Below are positions 1 to 8,034 of a stretch of 51,947 nt of DNA, one piece after another. The notes beneath the pieces were generated by a model. That model ran no database searches. It saw only the letters and a list, made by a program, of their open reading frames with translations, and was not told the DNA's origin. Numbering within the stretch: position 1 is the first letter of the stretch; every line of letters starts with the position of its first letter. A program made the translations under genes and the position numbers. This DNA comes from Oscillospiraceae bacterium (GTDB lineage: Bacteria > Bacillota > Clostridia > Oscillospirales > Acutalibacteraceae), in the NCBI GenBank assembly GCA_015066465.1, contig SVOI01000011.1, positions 1 to 51,947 of the forward strand, given 5' to 3'.

Positions 1-248
1 AATGTGGTAAAGAATTCACTTTCACAGCAGGCGAACAAGAATTCTATGCTGAAAAAGGATTTGTAAACGAACCACAACGTTGCAAAGAGTGCCGTGATGC
101 TCGTAAACAAGCAATTAAGGGAGAACGTGAAAAGTTCAAAGCAACTTGTGCAGCTTGCGGTGGCGAAGCAGAAGTTCCTTTCAAGCCACGTGAAGACAGA
201 CCTGTTTATTGCAGTGCATGTTTTGCAAAAATGAAAGAAGAGGCATAA
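1..248 (+). CDS. Zinc-ribbon domain protein, 3' part (5' end outside window)
   Basis: The reading frame is open from the window edge (first whole codon at 3) to TAA at 246-248 and encodes the last 81 residues. Two cysteine-pair motifs are visible: CKEC near residue 28 and CAAC...CSAC in the second half. The first Cys at the window edge (CGKEF) is probably the end of another CxxC pair. The layout matches short clostridial zinc-ribbon proteins, with a zf-trcl-type ribbon followed by a CxxC...CxxC domain ending in PVYCSxCF. Family members bind structural zinc; their cellular role is not established. A strong hairpin terminator follows 43 bases downstream. The upstream context is outside the window. 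Confidence 0.75.
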   Translation, partial: CGKEFTFTAGEQEFYAEKGFVNEPQRCKECRDARKQAIKGEREKFKATCAACGGEAEVPFKPREDRPVYCSACFAKMKEEA

Positions 249-273
249 GTTTTACATAATAAATTAGTTTAAT

Positions 274-1626
274 TTAATGAAAAAGTTTGCCTGCCTTGTC
301 ACTGTGTGACAAGGCATTTCTTTTTTTATTTGGAAATTCCACTTCTTTTCTTAAAATAACCAATGCAAACAAATTAGGCACAGCCATAAGACCATTAAAA
401 ATATCTGCTATTGACCAAATAATTTGGGGTGAAATAATACAGCCTAAAAAAGCCAGAATTAAATAAATGAATTTGTAAGGTTTAATTGCTCTCATAGTAA
501 ATAGATATTCAGCACTCTTTTCGCCGTAAAACGAGCAACTCGTGAGCGAAGCAAAAGAAAAAAGTGCAGTAAGAAGAGCAATTCCTTTTTTGCCTAAGCT
601 TCCTAAGATTCCATAAGAAGCAATAGAAAGTTCTGCACCAAAAAGCTGACCATCGGGTGTGAAAGAACCACTTACCAAAATTACAAGAGCCATAATTGTG
701 CAAAGAAGTGTTGTGTCACAAAAAACCTCAAACATTCCCCATATACCCTGAGTTTCAGGTGTGGTGTTTTCTGTTTCTGAATGAATAATAGTAGATGAAC
801 CAAGCCCAGCTTCATTTGAAAAAACACCACGTGAAACGCCATACCTCATCGCCTTAAAAATACCAAAACCGCTAAGTGCCTTGAGAGAAAAGGCTTCCTT
901 AAAAATTAAAATAATCATAGGGATAATTCTGTCTCTAAAAATAAACAGAACTCCGAAAGACAATACAAGATAAGATATTGTCATCACAGGAACGAGTAGT
1001 TCACTTAAATTGGAAATTCCTTTTACACCTTTTCTTATAATAATAAAGCAGGTTATTGCTACTAAAACTGCAGTTAAAAAAGTTGGTATTTTAAATCCTG
1101 TTTCAAGAGATGTGCTAAGGGAATTTGCCTGTGCCATATTTCCCATACCGAAAGTAGAAAGAAGACAAAAAACGGCATAAACCTTTGAAAGTCCTTTCAT
1201 TTTAACGCCCTTTTCTATGTATTGAAAGGCACCGCCTGAAATTTTGCCGTATTTATTTCTGAAACGATATTTTATTCCTAAGTAGTTTTCACTATAGGCA
1301 GTCATCATTGAGAAAAAAGATGATATAAACATCCAGAAAACACTACCGGGGCCACCTGAATAAATAGCCGTAGCAACGCCTACAATGTTTCCTGTACCGA
1401 TACACGCCGCAAGAACTGAGCAAAAAGCACCAAATTGTGAAATGCCATTTTCTGTTGTTTCTTGCTTTTTAAAAAGGCTTTTTATAGTTGTATCAAAATT
1501 TTTTTTAGCACCACGAAACTGGAAAAATCTGCTTTTGAAAGTGAAATAAATACCGACAAAAAGAAAAAACAAGAGCATAGGTGCGCCCCAAATAACGCTA
1601 TTTATTGCATTTATTAAACCATTCAT
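274..1626 (-). CDS. Alanine/glycine:cation symporter family (AGCS) amino acid carrier
   Basis: This 450-residue, strongly hydrophobic protein is predicted to import alanine, glycine or related amino acids with sodium or protons across the cytoplasmic membrane. The family signature region appears as FGAFCSVLAACIGTGNIVGVATAI (about residues 66-89), followed by GPGSVFWMFISSF. Further family-typical stretches are KYRFRNKYGKISGGAFQYIEKG and GVSRGVFSNEAGLGSS, the latter with the conserved Asn-Glu-Ala-Gly. Length and start (ATG at 1626) fit the family. The gene is divergent from the MATE transporter. Its last 14 or so codons pass through the hairpin at 292-316, giving an odd Ser/Lys/His-rich tail beyond the usual C-terminus. 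The substrate is not determinable. Confidence 0.9.
   Translation of the reverse strand: MNGLINAINSVIWGAPMLLFFLFVGIYFTFKSRFFQFRGAKKNFDTTIKSLFKKQETTENGISQFGAFCSVLAACIGTGNIVGVATAIYSGGPGSVFWMFISSFFSMMTAYSENYLGIKYRFRNKYGKISGGAFQYIEKGVKMKGLSKVYAVFCLLSTFGMGNMAQANSLSTSLETGFKIPTFLTAVLVAITCFIIIRKGVKGISNLSELLVPVMTISYLVLSFGVLFIFRDRIIPMIILIFKEAFSLKALSGFGIFKAMRYGVSRGVFSNEAGLGSSTIIHSETENTTPETQGIWGMFEVFCDTTLLCTIMALVILVSGSFTPDGQLFGAELSIASYGILGSLGKKGIALLTALFSFASLTSCSFYGEKSAEYLFTMRAIKPYKFIYLILAFLGCIISPQIIWSIADIFNGLMAVPNLFALVILRKEVEFPNKKRNALSHSDKAGKLFH
292..327 (+). terminator. Intrinsic terminator after the zinc-ribbon gene
   Basis: A perfect 11-bp stem (292-302 with 306-316, TGCCTTGTCAC and its complement, TGT loop) is followed at once by a T-rich tract at 317-327. 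The hairpin also lies inside the 3' coding end of the opposing amino-acid carrier gene. On that strand the T-run (280-284) starts 7 bases from the stem, so termination is probably weaker. Confidence 0.85.
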
Positions 1627-1640
1627 TTTACATCACTCAC

Positions 1641-1669
1641 TTGAAAAAAATAAACTTGTGCAGTATAAT
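1641..1669 (+). promoter_or_regulatory. Sigma-A-type promoter for the MATE gene
   Basis: TTGAAA (1641-1646), a 17-base spacer and a perfect TATAAT (1664-1669) lie 40 bases before the MATE start. On the opposite strand, TTGTTA with an 18-base spacer and TATATA is a weaker candidate for the carrier gene. Confidence 0.75.
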
Positions 1670-1709
1670 TATATAGTTTTAAAATCCTTAATATAACAAG
1701 GTGTGAAAA

Positions 1710-3047
1710 ATGGTAAATGATTTAACTAAGGGAAAGACGAGCAAGGTAATACTTTATTTCAGTTTACCTTTGTTTATTAGTGTTATCTTTCAACAGATGT
1801 ATAGTATTGCAGATAGTGTTATTGCAGGTCGCTTTGCTGGTGAAGCGGCTTTAGCGTCTGTTGGTGCATCTTACCCAATTACCAATATATTCAATGCTAT
1901 TGCAGTTGGCTGTAACATTGGTTGTGGCGTTGTAATTTCTCAACTTTTTGGTGCAGGTAAATACAGAAAAGTAAAAACGGCAGTTTACACGTCACTTATA
2001 TCATCTCTCGTGATTTCTGTTGTATTAACAGTTTTAGGAATTTTGTTAACACCAAAACTTATGGAACTTATAAACACCCCAGAAGATATATTTTCTGATT
2101 CTGCTTTATATCTTAAAATTTACATAGCGGGTTTTACATTCTTGTTTTTATATAATATTGCAAACGGAGTGTTTGCTTCATTAGGTAATTCAAAAATACC
2201 ACTTTACTTTCTCATTTTTTCATCTGTAACAAACGTAATTTTAGACTATATTTTTGTAGCGTATTTAAATATGGGTGTAAGCGGTGTAGCGTGGGCGACG
2301 TTTATAGCACAGGGTATTGCTGGTGTTATGTCTGTATTAACGTTACTTTATCATCTTAAATCATTAAAAACCGATGAAAAAGCAGAAATATTCTCATTCG
2401 AAATGCTAAAAAGTATTTCTAAAATTTCAATTCCGAGTGTTTTACAACAAAGCTTTGTTTCGGTTGGTAACGTCTTTATTCAGGGTGAAATCAACAGTTA
2501 CGGCTCTGCTGTAATTGCTGGTTACTCTGCCGCAATAAAGCTTAATACGTTTGCAGTCAATTCGCTTGTTACTTTTGGCAATTCGGTTTCAAGCTTTACA
2601 GCACAGAACGTTGGTGCAATGCAATATAAAAGAATTAAAGAGGGCTTTAAAAGTGGTGCAGTGCTCTCAATTATTACTGCAATAATATTTTCGGTTGTTT
2701 ACGTTGCTTTTTCAGAAACACTTATTGGCGTGTTTATGGAAGGTGACAAAAGCGTTTTAGCGCTTACAACTGGTAAACAGTTTTTAATAATAGTAGAACC
2801 ATTTTTGTGTTTCATAGGCTTTAAGGTTGTGTGCGACGGTGTTCTTCGTGGCACAGGTAATATGAAATATTTTATGTTTGCAACCTTTGCCGATTTGGTT
2901 TTAAGAGTAATATTAGCATTCATTTTCTCGCACTTCTTCGGTGCTGTTGGCATCTGGCTTTCGTGGCCAATCGGCTGGGGACTTGCGGTTGTGTTGTCGT
3001 TTGCGTTTTATAAAAAGGTAGTAAAGGTTTTAGAAATTAGGAATTAA
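1710..3047 (+). CDS. MATE family multidrug/drug-cation efflux transporter
   Basis: A 445-residue integral membrane protein with about twelve hydrophobic segments, predicted to export cationic compounds using a Na+ or H+ gradient. The N-terminus has family features: TKGKTSKVILYFSLPLFISVIFQQMYSIADSVIAGRF, then ALASVGASYPI. The two internally related halves (1-220 and 230-445) both show the GYSAAIKL/ALASVGAS-type motif. The ATG at 1710 follows an AAGGTG ribosome binding site. It is a single-gene unit with its own promoter (1641-1669). The stop codon lies inside the terminator hairpin. The exported substrate is unknown. Confidence 0.93.
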   Translation: MVNDLTKGKTSKVILYFSLPLFISVIFQQMYSIADSVIAGRFAGEAALASVGASYPITNIFNAIAVGCNIGCGVVISQLFGAGKYRKVKTAVYTSLISSLVISVVLTVLGILLTPKLMELINTPEDIFSDSALYLKIYIAGFTFLFLYNIANGVFASLGNSKIPLYFLIFSSVTNVILDYIFVAYLNMGVSGVAWATFIAQGIAGVMSVLTLLYHLKSLKTDEKAEIFSFEMLKSISKISIPSVLQQSFVSVGNVFIQGEINSYGSAVIAGYSAAIKLNTFAVNSLVTFGNSVSSFTAQNVGAMQYKRIKEGFKSGAVLSIITAIIFSVVYVAFSETLIGVFMEGDKSVLALTTGKQFLIIVEPFLCFIGFKVVCDGVLRGTGNMKYFMFATFADLVLRVILAFIFSHFFGAVGIWLSWPIGWGLAVVLSFAFYKKVVKVLEIRN

Positions 3048-3081
3048 AATTCGTTTTAATTCCTAATTTCTGTTTTTTTTT
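3032..3081 (+). terminator. Intrinsic terminator embedding the MATE stop codon
   Basis: An 18-bp perfect stem (3032-3049 with 3054-3071) closed by a TTCG tetraloop is followed by a run of nine T (3073-3081). The TAA stop at 3045-3047 is in the left arm, so the last four codons form part of the terminator. Confidence 0.95.
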
Positions 3082-3229
3082 GGTTAAACTAATTATTACT
3101 ATGAACGAAATAATTTTAAAAATGAAAAATATAAATAAACGATTTTCAGGGTAATAGTGGTGATATCAGTATTTATTGAAGTCTTAAAACAGAATGTTGG
3201 AAGAAATGTTAAAAAAATATTAAAAAAGG

Positions 3230-3258
3230 TTGAAAAATAGAAATAAATGGTATATTAT
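3230..3258 (+). promoter_or_regulatory. Promoter for the sugar-binding lipoprotein gene
   Basis: TTGAAA (3230-3235), 17-base spacer, TATTAT (3253-3258). The predicted transcript start (about 3265) lies downstream of an in-frame ATG at 3247, which supports translation from the ATG at 3289. Confidence 0.65.
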
Positions 3259-3288
3259 GGAAGTAATAGTATTCTAAGGGGCGTTTTT

Positions 3289-4347
3289 ATGAAGTTGAAA
3301 AAAATTCTCGCTTTAGTTTTTTCGGTATCATTATTAATAACCTCTCTCTGTGCTTGTAGCCCGTCAGAGAAAAATGGTGGCAATGATGATATGAAAACAA
3401 TTGCAATTATTGCAAAAGGTGAGTCGCACGCTTTCTGGCAGTCTGTAAAGCAAGGTGCAGAAGATGCGGCAAAAAAACACGGCGGTTATAAAATAACTTT
3501 CCGTGGTCCTGCTTCTGAAATATCACAGGAATTACCTGCACAGAAAGAAATGGTGCAGACTGCACTTATTAATAATCCGTCAGGTCTTATAATTGCAACT
3601 ATCGGTGAAGGCTTTACCGATATGTTAGAACAGGCTTACGACAAAAAAATTCCTGTAGTTCAGTTCGATAGTGGCGTTTGGGAAGCAGATATAAATGCAT
3701 TAAATGAAAAAGGTAAAAACCCAATAGTTTCAACAGTTTCTACTTCTAATGAAACTGCAGCAGGTCTTGCAGCGTGTAATCTTTTTAATGCAATAAAAAC
3801 AGATATTGCAGCAAGTGATGGTAATTATGTGGTTGGGGTCATTCAACACGACCAGACAGATACTGGTGTTGACAGAGCAAAAGGCTTTGTTGAAGAATTT
3901 GCTTCTCTTGCAGATAATGACCTTATGGCAAAGGGCAAATATAGGTTTGAAAAGATAGTAAAAGATGGCGACAGTAACAATGCCTATGTTGATGCACTTA
4001 ACGCTCTTGTTGAAAAAGGTGCAGATGCTATATTTATGACAAATGAAGGTGTTGTAAAACAGGTGAGTGATGCCATTGCGGCTAACCCTAATAAATATGA
4101 TGATATAAAATTCTGCGGTTTTGATGCCGGAACAAAGCAAATTGAGTGGATGAAATCTCAGAGCAAAGCGGAGCTTATTGGTTCTGTTGCTCAGGATTCA
4201 TACAGAATAGGCTACGATGCAGTTGAGCAATGTATTTATGCAATTGAAGGTGGCAAAGTAGCTGAAAACGTACCAGTTCTTGGCAAATGGTATGATAAAG
4301 AAAATATTGACGAAATGATTGAAAGTAAATTAGTTTACGAAGGTTAA
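3289..4347 (+). CDS. Periplasmic-binding-protein-like sugar-binding lipoprotein
   Basis: A 352-residue exported protein. The N-terminus KLKKILALVFSVSLLITSL is a signal peptide ending in a lipobox-like LCAC, so it is probably lipid-anchored on the outer face of the membrane. The mature part reads as a type-1 periplasmic binding fold of the sugar-binding class (Peripla_BP_4): IAIIAKGESHAFWQSVKQGAEDAAKK, PAQKEMVQTALINNPSGLIIA, and AIFMTNEGVVKQVSDAI late in the protein. The start at 3289 is chosen because AGGGG lies 7 bases upstream and the promoter excludes the upstream ATG. The gene stands alone, with no ABC ATPase or permease next to it, and has its own promoter and terminator. The ligand is unknown; a ribose-like or autoinducer-type sugar is only a guess. 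Confidence 0.85.
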   Translation: MKLKKILALVFSVSLLITSLCACSPSEKNGGNDDMKTIAIIAKGESHAFWQSVKQGAEDAAKKHGGYKITFRGPASEISQELPAQKEMVQTALINNPSGLIIATIGEGFTDMLEQAYDKKIPVVQFDSGVWEADINALNEKGKNPIVSTVSTSNETAAGLAACNLFNAIKTDIAASDGNYVVGVIQHDQTDTGVDRAKGFVEEFASLADNDLMAKGKYRFEKIVKDGDSNNAYVDALNALVEKGADAIFMTNEGVVKQVSDAIAANPNKYDDIKFCGFDAGTKQIEWMKSQSKAELIGSVAQDSYRIGYDAVEQCIYAIEGGKVAENVPVLGKWYDKENIDEMIESKLVYEG

Positions 4348-4352
4348 AATTT

Positions 4353-4390
4353 AAAAGTCCTTATGTTTTTTGAAGCATAAGGACTTTTTT
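4353..4390. terminator. Bidirectional terminator between convergent genes
   Basis: A 13-bp stem (AAAAGTCCTTATG at 4353-4365 with 4376-4388) has a 10-base loop and T-runs on both strands. It serves the lipoprotein gene (plus) and the Cys-rich gene (minus). Confidence 0.85.
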
Positions 4391-4392
4391 GT

Positions 4393-5250
4393 TTACTTAC
4401 CACATCCGCAAGAGCCTTTGGTGTATGGGATTTGTTGTTCGCAACAACACTCTTTTTCTTTTTGGTTAGGTGGGAAGAATTCATCCACAGGGAAAGATAT
4501 TTTTCTGAAAATGTCGCAAGGGTCTTCGGTTTCACATTGGCATTCTTTTGTTGGTACACAGAAGTCATAAGCAGGAATGAGCATCTGAACGTCACGTTCA
4601 AGCTGAATAATTGTAAATACACCCAAAGTAACTCTGAGTGCCTTTTCGCAATTACAGTTGTTATTAAAGCTACCGTCGAAGCAACAGCAAATGTGCTTTG
4701 GAATGTTACCATCGCAACAGTCAGGCAAAGTATTACAGCAATCGCAAACCCGGCAGATTTCAGCATTAAGACAAATAGGCTCAACTGTCTGCACCTTTGC
4801 TCTTGGGTTAGCGTTACAAATAGCGTTCTGTTCGTCGAATTCGTTTTCAATGTAGCTTGAAGAGAAGATTTTTACGTTTCCGTCACTACCATAAAGAATG
4901 CATTTTTTATTAAAGGTAACGAGACCTTCAATTAAATCAGGGTGTGCTGTAGGGCAGGTGTAAGCGTCAACTGCTACTTTAACAAAGAACGTTAAATCAA
5001 CTGAATAAAAACCTTTGTTAAACGGAACCTTTTCAACTTCTACAAGGCAATTCAAAATCTCTGCACCTCTGCATTTTACAGAAGAAGCATTGTCAAGAAT
5101 ACATTGACCACGGTCTGTTAAGTAAACTCTCAAATCCTTGAGACACTCTTTATCCGCACAAGAATCATAAACTCTGTTTGTATCAATGCAGATAGCTTCT
5201 TTAATGTGATTGAGATTTGTGTCAGGACAATTTCTGTTATTATCAGCCAT
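4393..5250 (-). CDS. Cysteine-rich protein of unknown function
   Basis: A 285-residue soluble protein with 31 cysteines (about 11%) and no signal peptide or membrane segment. The first half (1-150) has spaced cysteines and looks like mixed alpha/beta sequence. The second half contains clustered Cys motifs (CRVCDCC, CC, CCC, CNC, CQC, CCC) and ends in a GCGK tail. I recognise the general type, a conserved clostridial hypothetical, but know no function. Metal binding or disulfide cross-linking, as in spore-coat or storage proteins, would fit the composition but is inference. The start is supported by a perfect AAGGAGG ribosome binding site 7 bases upstream. The gene is monocistronic, with a terminator at 4353-4390. 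No convincing sigma-A promoter is visible upstream, which would allow another sigma factor. Confidence 0.7.
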   Translation of the reverse strand: MADNNRNCPDTNLNHIKEAICIDTNRVYDSCADKECLKDLRVYLTDRGQCILDNASSVKCRGAEILNCLVEVEKVPFNKGFYSVDLTFFVKVAVDAYTCPTAHPDLIEGLVTFNKKCILYGSDGNVKIFSSSYIENEFDEQNAICNANPRAKVQTVEPICLNAEICRVCDCCNTLPDCCDGNIPKHICCCFDGSFNNNCNCEKALRVTLGVFTIIQLERDVQMLIPAYDFCVPTKECQCETEDPCDIFRKISFPVDEFFPPNQKEKECCCEQQIPYTKGSCGCGK

Positions 5251-5367
5251 ACATTTTCCTCCTTAATATGTTCGAAGTTGGGCGGAGTTCAACTCCCGGT
5301 ACGAATTACACCCAAAACTTCATTAACAGTATATGAAGACGGAGAGGAAATGTTACAAAATTAATAT

Positions 5368-5395
5368 GTAGGGGATGAGCTTTGCTCTCCCGCAA
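5368..5395 (+). repeat. Intergenic repeat family C, copy 1
   Basis: GTAGGGGATGAGC-TTT-GCTCTCCCGCAA, matching 16852-16879 at 27 of 28 bases. It contains a GAGC/GCTC hairpin with a TTT loop. Confidence 0.75.
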
Positions 5396-5410
5396 ATTAG
5401 TGCTGAGTTG

Positions 5411-5435
5411 CAGAAGCCTTACGGCTTGATTGTAA
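5411..5435 (+). repeat. Intergenic repeat family A, copy 1
   Basis: The core AGAAGCCTTACGGCTTGATT followed by GTAA contains an AAGCC/GGCTT hairpin. It is related to 5631-5657, 12171-12202, 27951-27976 and 28650-28677. Confidence 0.7.
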
Positions 5436-5465
5436 ACGAAACAATAAATTTAACTTTACAAAATG

Positions 5466-5483
5466 CCTCTCTTCGAAGAGAGG
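5466..5483. repeat. Intergenic repeat family B palindrome, copy 1
   Basis: The perfect 18-base palindrome CCTCTCTTCGAAGAGAGG, followed by GGGACCA, recurs at 16739-16756 and 16940-16957. Downstream, GGTGGTGGAGAGTTCTT (near 5569-5586) echoes GATGGTGGAGAGTTCTT after the copy at 16739. Confidence 0.75.
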
Positions 5484-5630
5484 GGGACCACCAACTCGTA
5501 TAATTGTTTATTTTAATTTACTCTCAAGCGAGTTTAAAACTTAATAAAATCAACAATGTTCTTCGGGTGGTGGAGAGTTCTTTTGTTTAATGAATGATGA
5601 ATATTGAATAGTGCATGTGGAACTGTGTTG

Positions 5631-5657
5631 GCAATTTCGCCTTGATTGTAATTATTA
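5631..5657 (+). repeat. Intergenic repeat family A, copy 2 (diverged)
   Basis: The segment ends in TTCGCCTTGATTGTAATTATT, the same 3' half as the other family A copies, and is followed 15 bases later by a TATCATT hairpin as in copies 3 and 5. Confidence 0.55.
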
Positions 5658-5672
5658 ATCTATTAATTAAAC

Positions 5673-5715
5673 AAGCTCTATCATTCCAAAAACTGAAATG
5701 ATAGAGTTTTGTTGT
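5673..5715. terminator. TATCATT-type hairpin, terminator-like
   Basis: CTCTATCATT (5676-5685) pairs with AATGATAGAG (5697-5706), followed by TTTTGTTGTTTT. It shares the CTATCATT/AATGATAG core with the hairpins at 12218-12271 and 28593-28633. Confidence 0.6.
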
Positions 5716-5764
5716 TTTATGATACTGTTCACACCAGCCAACCAGTCACACTGACTACTGAAAA

Positions 5765-5790
5765 GCGGGCGACCAAAGGTCTGCCCCTAC
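5765..5790 (-). repeat. Intergenic repeat family C, copy 2 (inverted, covarying stem)
   Basis: On the minus strand this reads GTAGGGGCAGACC-TTT-GGTCGCCCGC. The stem is AGACC/GGTC where the other copies have AGAGC/GCTC, a compensatory change. Confidence 0.6.
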
Positions 5791-5805
5791 TGACAACTAA
5801 CAACT

Positions 5806-5840
5806 AAAAAAGCCTTGCAGTTTTCACTGCAAGGCTTTTT
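5806..5840 (-). terminator. Terminator of gapA
   Basis: AAGCCTTGCAGT (5810-5821) and ACTGCAAGGCTT (5826-5837) form a stem extended by flanking A/T runs, with a TTTC loop. It lies 9 bases beyond the gapA stop and has T-runs on both strands. Confidence 0.9.
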
Positions 5841-5848
5841 CTTTAAAA

Positions 5849-6883
5849 TTAAAGTTCTGCGAAGTATTTAATTGTTCTAACCATCTGGCTTGTGTAGCTG
5901 TTTTCATTGTCATACCATGAAACAACCTGAACTTCGTAAAGGTCATCACAGATTTTTGAAACCATTGTCTGAGTAGCATCGAAGAGTGAACCGTATTTCA
6001 TACCGATAACGTCTGAAGAAACGATTTGGTCTTCGTTGTAGCCGTAGCTTTCAGAAGCAGCAGCCTTCATAGCAGCGTTGATGCCTTCTTTTGTTACGTC
6101 TGCGCCTTTAACAACAGCTGTAAGGATTGTTGTTGAACCTGTTGGAACAGGAACTCTCTGTGCAGAACCAATAAGTTTACCATTGAGTTCTGGAATAACA
6201 AGACCGATAGCTTTAGCAGCACCTGTTGAGTTAGGAACGATGTTAGCAGCACCAGCTCTTGCTCTTCTTAAGTCACCCTTTCTGTGTGGGCCGTCAAGAA
6301 TCATCTGGTCGCCTGTGTAAGCGTGGATTGTGCTCATGATACCGCTCTGGATTGGAGCATAATCGTTAAGAGCTTTAGCCATAGGAGCAAGGCAGTTTGT
6401 TGTGCAAGATGCAGCAGAAATGATTGTATCATCAGCTGTAAGAGTATCTTCGTTTACGCTATAAACGATTGTTTTGAGGTCGTTACCTGCAGGAGCAGAA
6501 ATAACAACTTTTTTAGCACCAGCATCAATATGAGCCTGGCTCTTATCTTTTGAGCAGTAGAAACCTGTGCATTCGAGAACTACGTCAACACCGATTTCAC
6601 CCCAAGGAAGTTCCTTAGCGTCTGCTTTAGCATAGATTTTAAGTGTTTTGCCGTCAACTGTGATTGTACCTGCTTCATCATCAGCAGTAACAGTGTGAAG
6701 GTTTTCACCCATTTTACCACAGTAGCCACCTTGTGCTGTATCATACTTTAAAAGATGAGCGAGCATTGATGGTTTTGTAAGGTCGTTGATAGCTACAACG
6801 TCGTAGCCTTCAGCACCAAACATTTGACGGAATGCGAGACGGCCGATACGACCGAAACCGTTAATTGCAACTTTAACTGACAT
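5849..6883 (-). CDS. gapA: Glyceraldehyde-3-phosphate dehydrogenase (type I)
   Basis: Cytosolic glycolytic enzyme that oxidises glyceraldehyde-3-phosphate to 1,3-bisphosphoglycerate with NAD+ and phosphate. The 344-residue length is normal. The N-terminal NAD-binding motif is [15 protein letters not shown], the catalytic cysteine is in SAASCTTNC (Cys160), and the activating histidine is in [10 protein letters not shown] (about His187). The C-terminal SWYDNENSY motif is also present. An upstream in-frame ATG exists, but GGAGG sits 8 bases before the ATG at 6883 and the family N-terminus begins [11 protein letters not shown], so 6883 is chosen. It is a single gene with its own promoter (6920-6947, minus strand) and terminator. 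No CggR-like regulator or pgk/tpi is adjacent. Confidence 0.97.
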   Translation of the reverse strand: MSVKVAINGFGRIGRLAFRQMFGAEGYDVVAINDLTKPSMLAHLLKYDTAQGGYCGKMGENLHTVTADDEAGTITVDGKTLKIYAKADAKELPWGEIGVDVVLECTGFYCSKDKSQAHIDAGAKKVVISAPAGNDLKTIVYSVNEDTLTADDTIISAASCTTNCLAPMAKALNDYAPIQSGIMSTIHAYTGDQMILDGPHRKGDLRRARAGAANIVPNSTGAAKAIGLVIPELNGKLIGSAQRVPVPTGSTTILTAVVKGADVTKEGINAAMKAAASESYGYNEDQIVSSDVIGMKYGSLFDATQTMVSKICDDLYEVQVVSWYDNENSYTSQMVRTIKYFAEL

Positions 6884-6919
6884 TTGAATTACCTCCAAAT
6901 ATTTTTTATTACGCTAATT

Positions 6920-6947
6920 ATTTTACCACAAAACAGAATAATTGCAA
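6920..6947 (-). promoter_or_regulatory. Promoter of gapA
   Basis: On the minus strand: TTGCAA (6947-6942), 16-base spacer, TAAAAT (6925-6920). The predicted 5' leader is about 30 bases. Confidence 0.6.
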
Positions 6948-7034
6948 GGACTTTGACATAAATTTAACTAAAATTTTTTAAGTTTTGGCAAAATGTGAAA
7001 AAATCCAAAAATAATAATCTGTTTTTGTGTAAAT

Positions 7035-8003
7035 TTACATATTAACAACGTTTGTAGGATTGCCTTCCAAAAATGCTTTTATATTGCCGTTGAGAATTTC
7101 TAAAAGTCTGAGCCTTGTTTCAAACGCTGCCCAGGCAATATGTGGTGTTAAAAATACATTTTTAGCACTCAAAAGGGGATTGTCTTTCTTTGGTGGCTCT
7201 GTTGAAAGTACGTCTGCACCAAAGTAAGAAAGCTTGCCGCTATTTAAAGCCTCTGCAACGTCTTTTTCATTTATAACGGCACCACGTGCTGTGTTAATGA
7301 GTGAAGCCCCATCTTTCATATTACTAATAAACTCTTTATTAACCAATTCATTAGTTGAATCTGTCAAAGGGCAGTGTAACGTGATGTAATCAGAATTTTT
7401 CTGTACTTCTTCGAGTGTAGTGAATTTTATTCTTTCGTCTGCTTCTTTTTTACCGGATGGCGTATAAACTAAAACGTTCATATTAAAGCTTAAAGCAATT
7501 TCTGAAACACGTCTGCCGATTTTACCAAAGCCTATAATACCAAGTGTCTTACCACTTAATTCATTGAGTGGTGTGTTCCAGTAACAAAAATCCTTGCAAT
7601 CTGACCATTCGCCTTTTTTTACAGATTCAGTATAATGGCCAACTCTGTTTGTAAATTCAAGTATAAATGAAAATACAGTCTGTGCTACTGCATTTGTAGA
7701 GTAAGAGGGGATATTTGAAACAGGAATGTTTCTTTCTCTTAATGCTACTGTGTCAAGCTGATTAAAGCCTGTTGCAAGTGTTGCAACAAATTTAAGCTTT
7801 GGGAGATTTTTTAAAATCTCTCTTGTTATAGCAACCTTGTTTACAATTAAAACGTCAGCATCCTTACTTCTTTCTAAAACTTTTTCTGGTGGAGTTCTGT
7901 CGTAAACAGTAAGGTTAAAAACGCTTTCTAAATAGTCCCAGTTTAAGTCTCCGGGGTTTTCAGTGTAACCGTCAAGAATAACGGCATTCATTTTATTTTC
8001 CAT
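7035..8003 (-). CDS. D-2-hydroxyacid dehydrogenase (hydroxypyruvate/glycerate dehydrogenase-like)
   Basis: A 322-residue NAD(P)-dependent oxidoreductase that interconverts a 2-oxo acid and its D-2-hydroxy acid. The Rossmann motif is LGIIGFGKIGRRVSEIA. The catalytic set is the Arg in INTARGAVINE, the Glu in DVLSTEPP and the His in LTPHIAWA. The closest match by eye is the glycerate dehydrogenase/hydroxypyruvate reductase subgroup, but D-lactate or phosphonate-type substrates cannot be excluded. The start at 8003 (ATG, MENKMNAVIL) is preferred over a longer frame because the promoter at 8035-8063 lies downstream of the longer start. It is divergent from the TVP38 gene and lies 151 bases upstream of gapA. 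Confidence 0.85.
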   Translation of the reverse strand: MENKMNAVILDGYTENPGDLNWDYLESVFNLTVYDRTPPEKVLERSKDADVLIVNKVAITREILKNLPKLKFVATLATGFNQLDTVALRERNIPVSNIPSYSTNAVAQTVFSFILEFTNRVGHYTESVKKGEWSDCKDFCYWNTPLNELSGKTLGIIGFGKIGRRVSEIALSFNMNVLVYTPSGKKEADERIKFTTLEEVQKNSDYITLHCPLTDSTNELVNKEFISNMKDGASLINTARGAVINEKDVAEALNSGKLSYFGADVLSTEPPKKDNPLLSAKNVFLTPHIAWAAFETRLRLLEILNGNIKAFLEGNPTNVVNM

Positions 8004-8034
8004 AATATCAACTCGCTTTTTTATACTGTTAGAT

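Larger units (their letters stand above)
5251..5848. other. Repeat-filled 598-base intergenic region
   Basis: No coding gene is visible between the Cys-rich gene and gapA. The region holds a 13-base palindrome GGAGTTCAACTCC (5284-5296), two opposite copies of a GTAGGGG...CCCGC hairpin repeat (5368-5395 and 5765-5790), two copies of the GCC/GGC...CTTGATTGTAA block (5411-5435 and 5631-5657), and a CCTCTCTTCGAAGAGAGG palindrome repeat (5466-5483). It ends with a TATCATT hairpin (5673-5709) and the gapA terminator (5806-5840). The mosaic suggests repeated insertion of small non-coding elements. Confidence 0.75.

Noticed and set aside
4344-4860. Several overlapping frames on both strands opposite or within the Cys-rich gene.
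   Set aside because: They are shadows; only the 4393-5250 minus frame has a strong ribosome binding site, full length and biased composition.
5284-5296. GGAGTTCAACTCC as a hairpin or tRNA-like remnant.
   Set aside because: The palindrome has only one central base, so it cannot form an RNA hairpin. No tRNA arms surround it; it could be a protein site, but nothing supports that.
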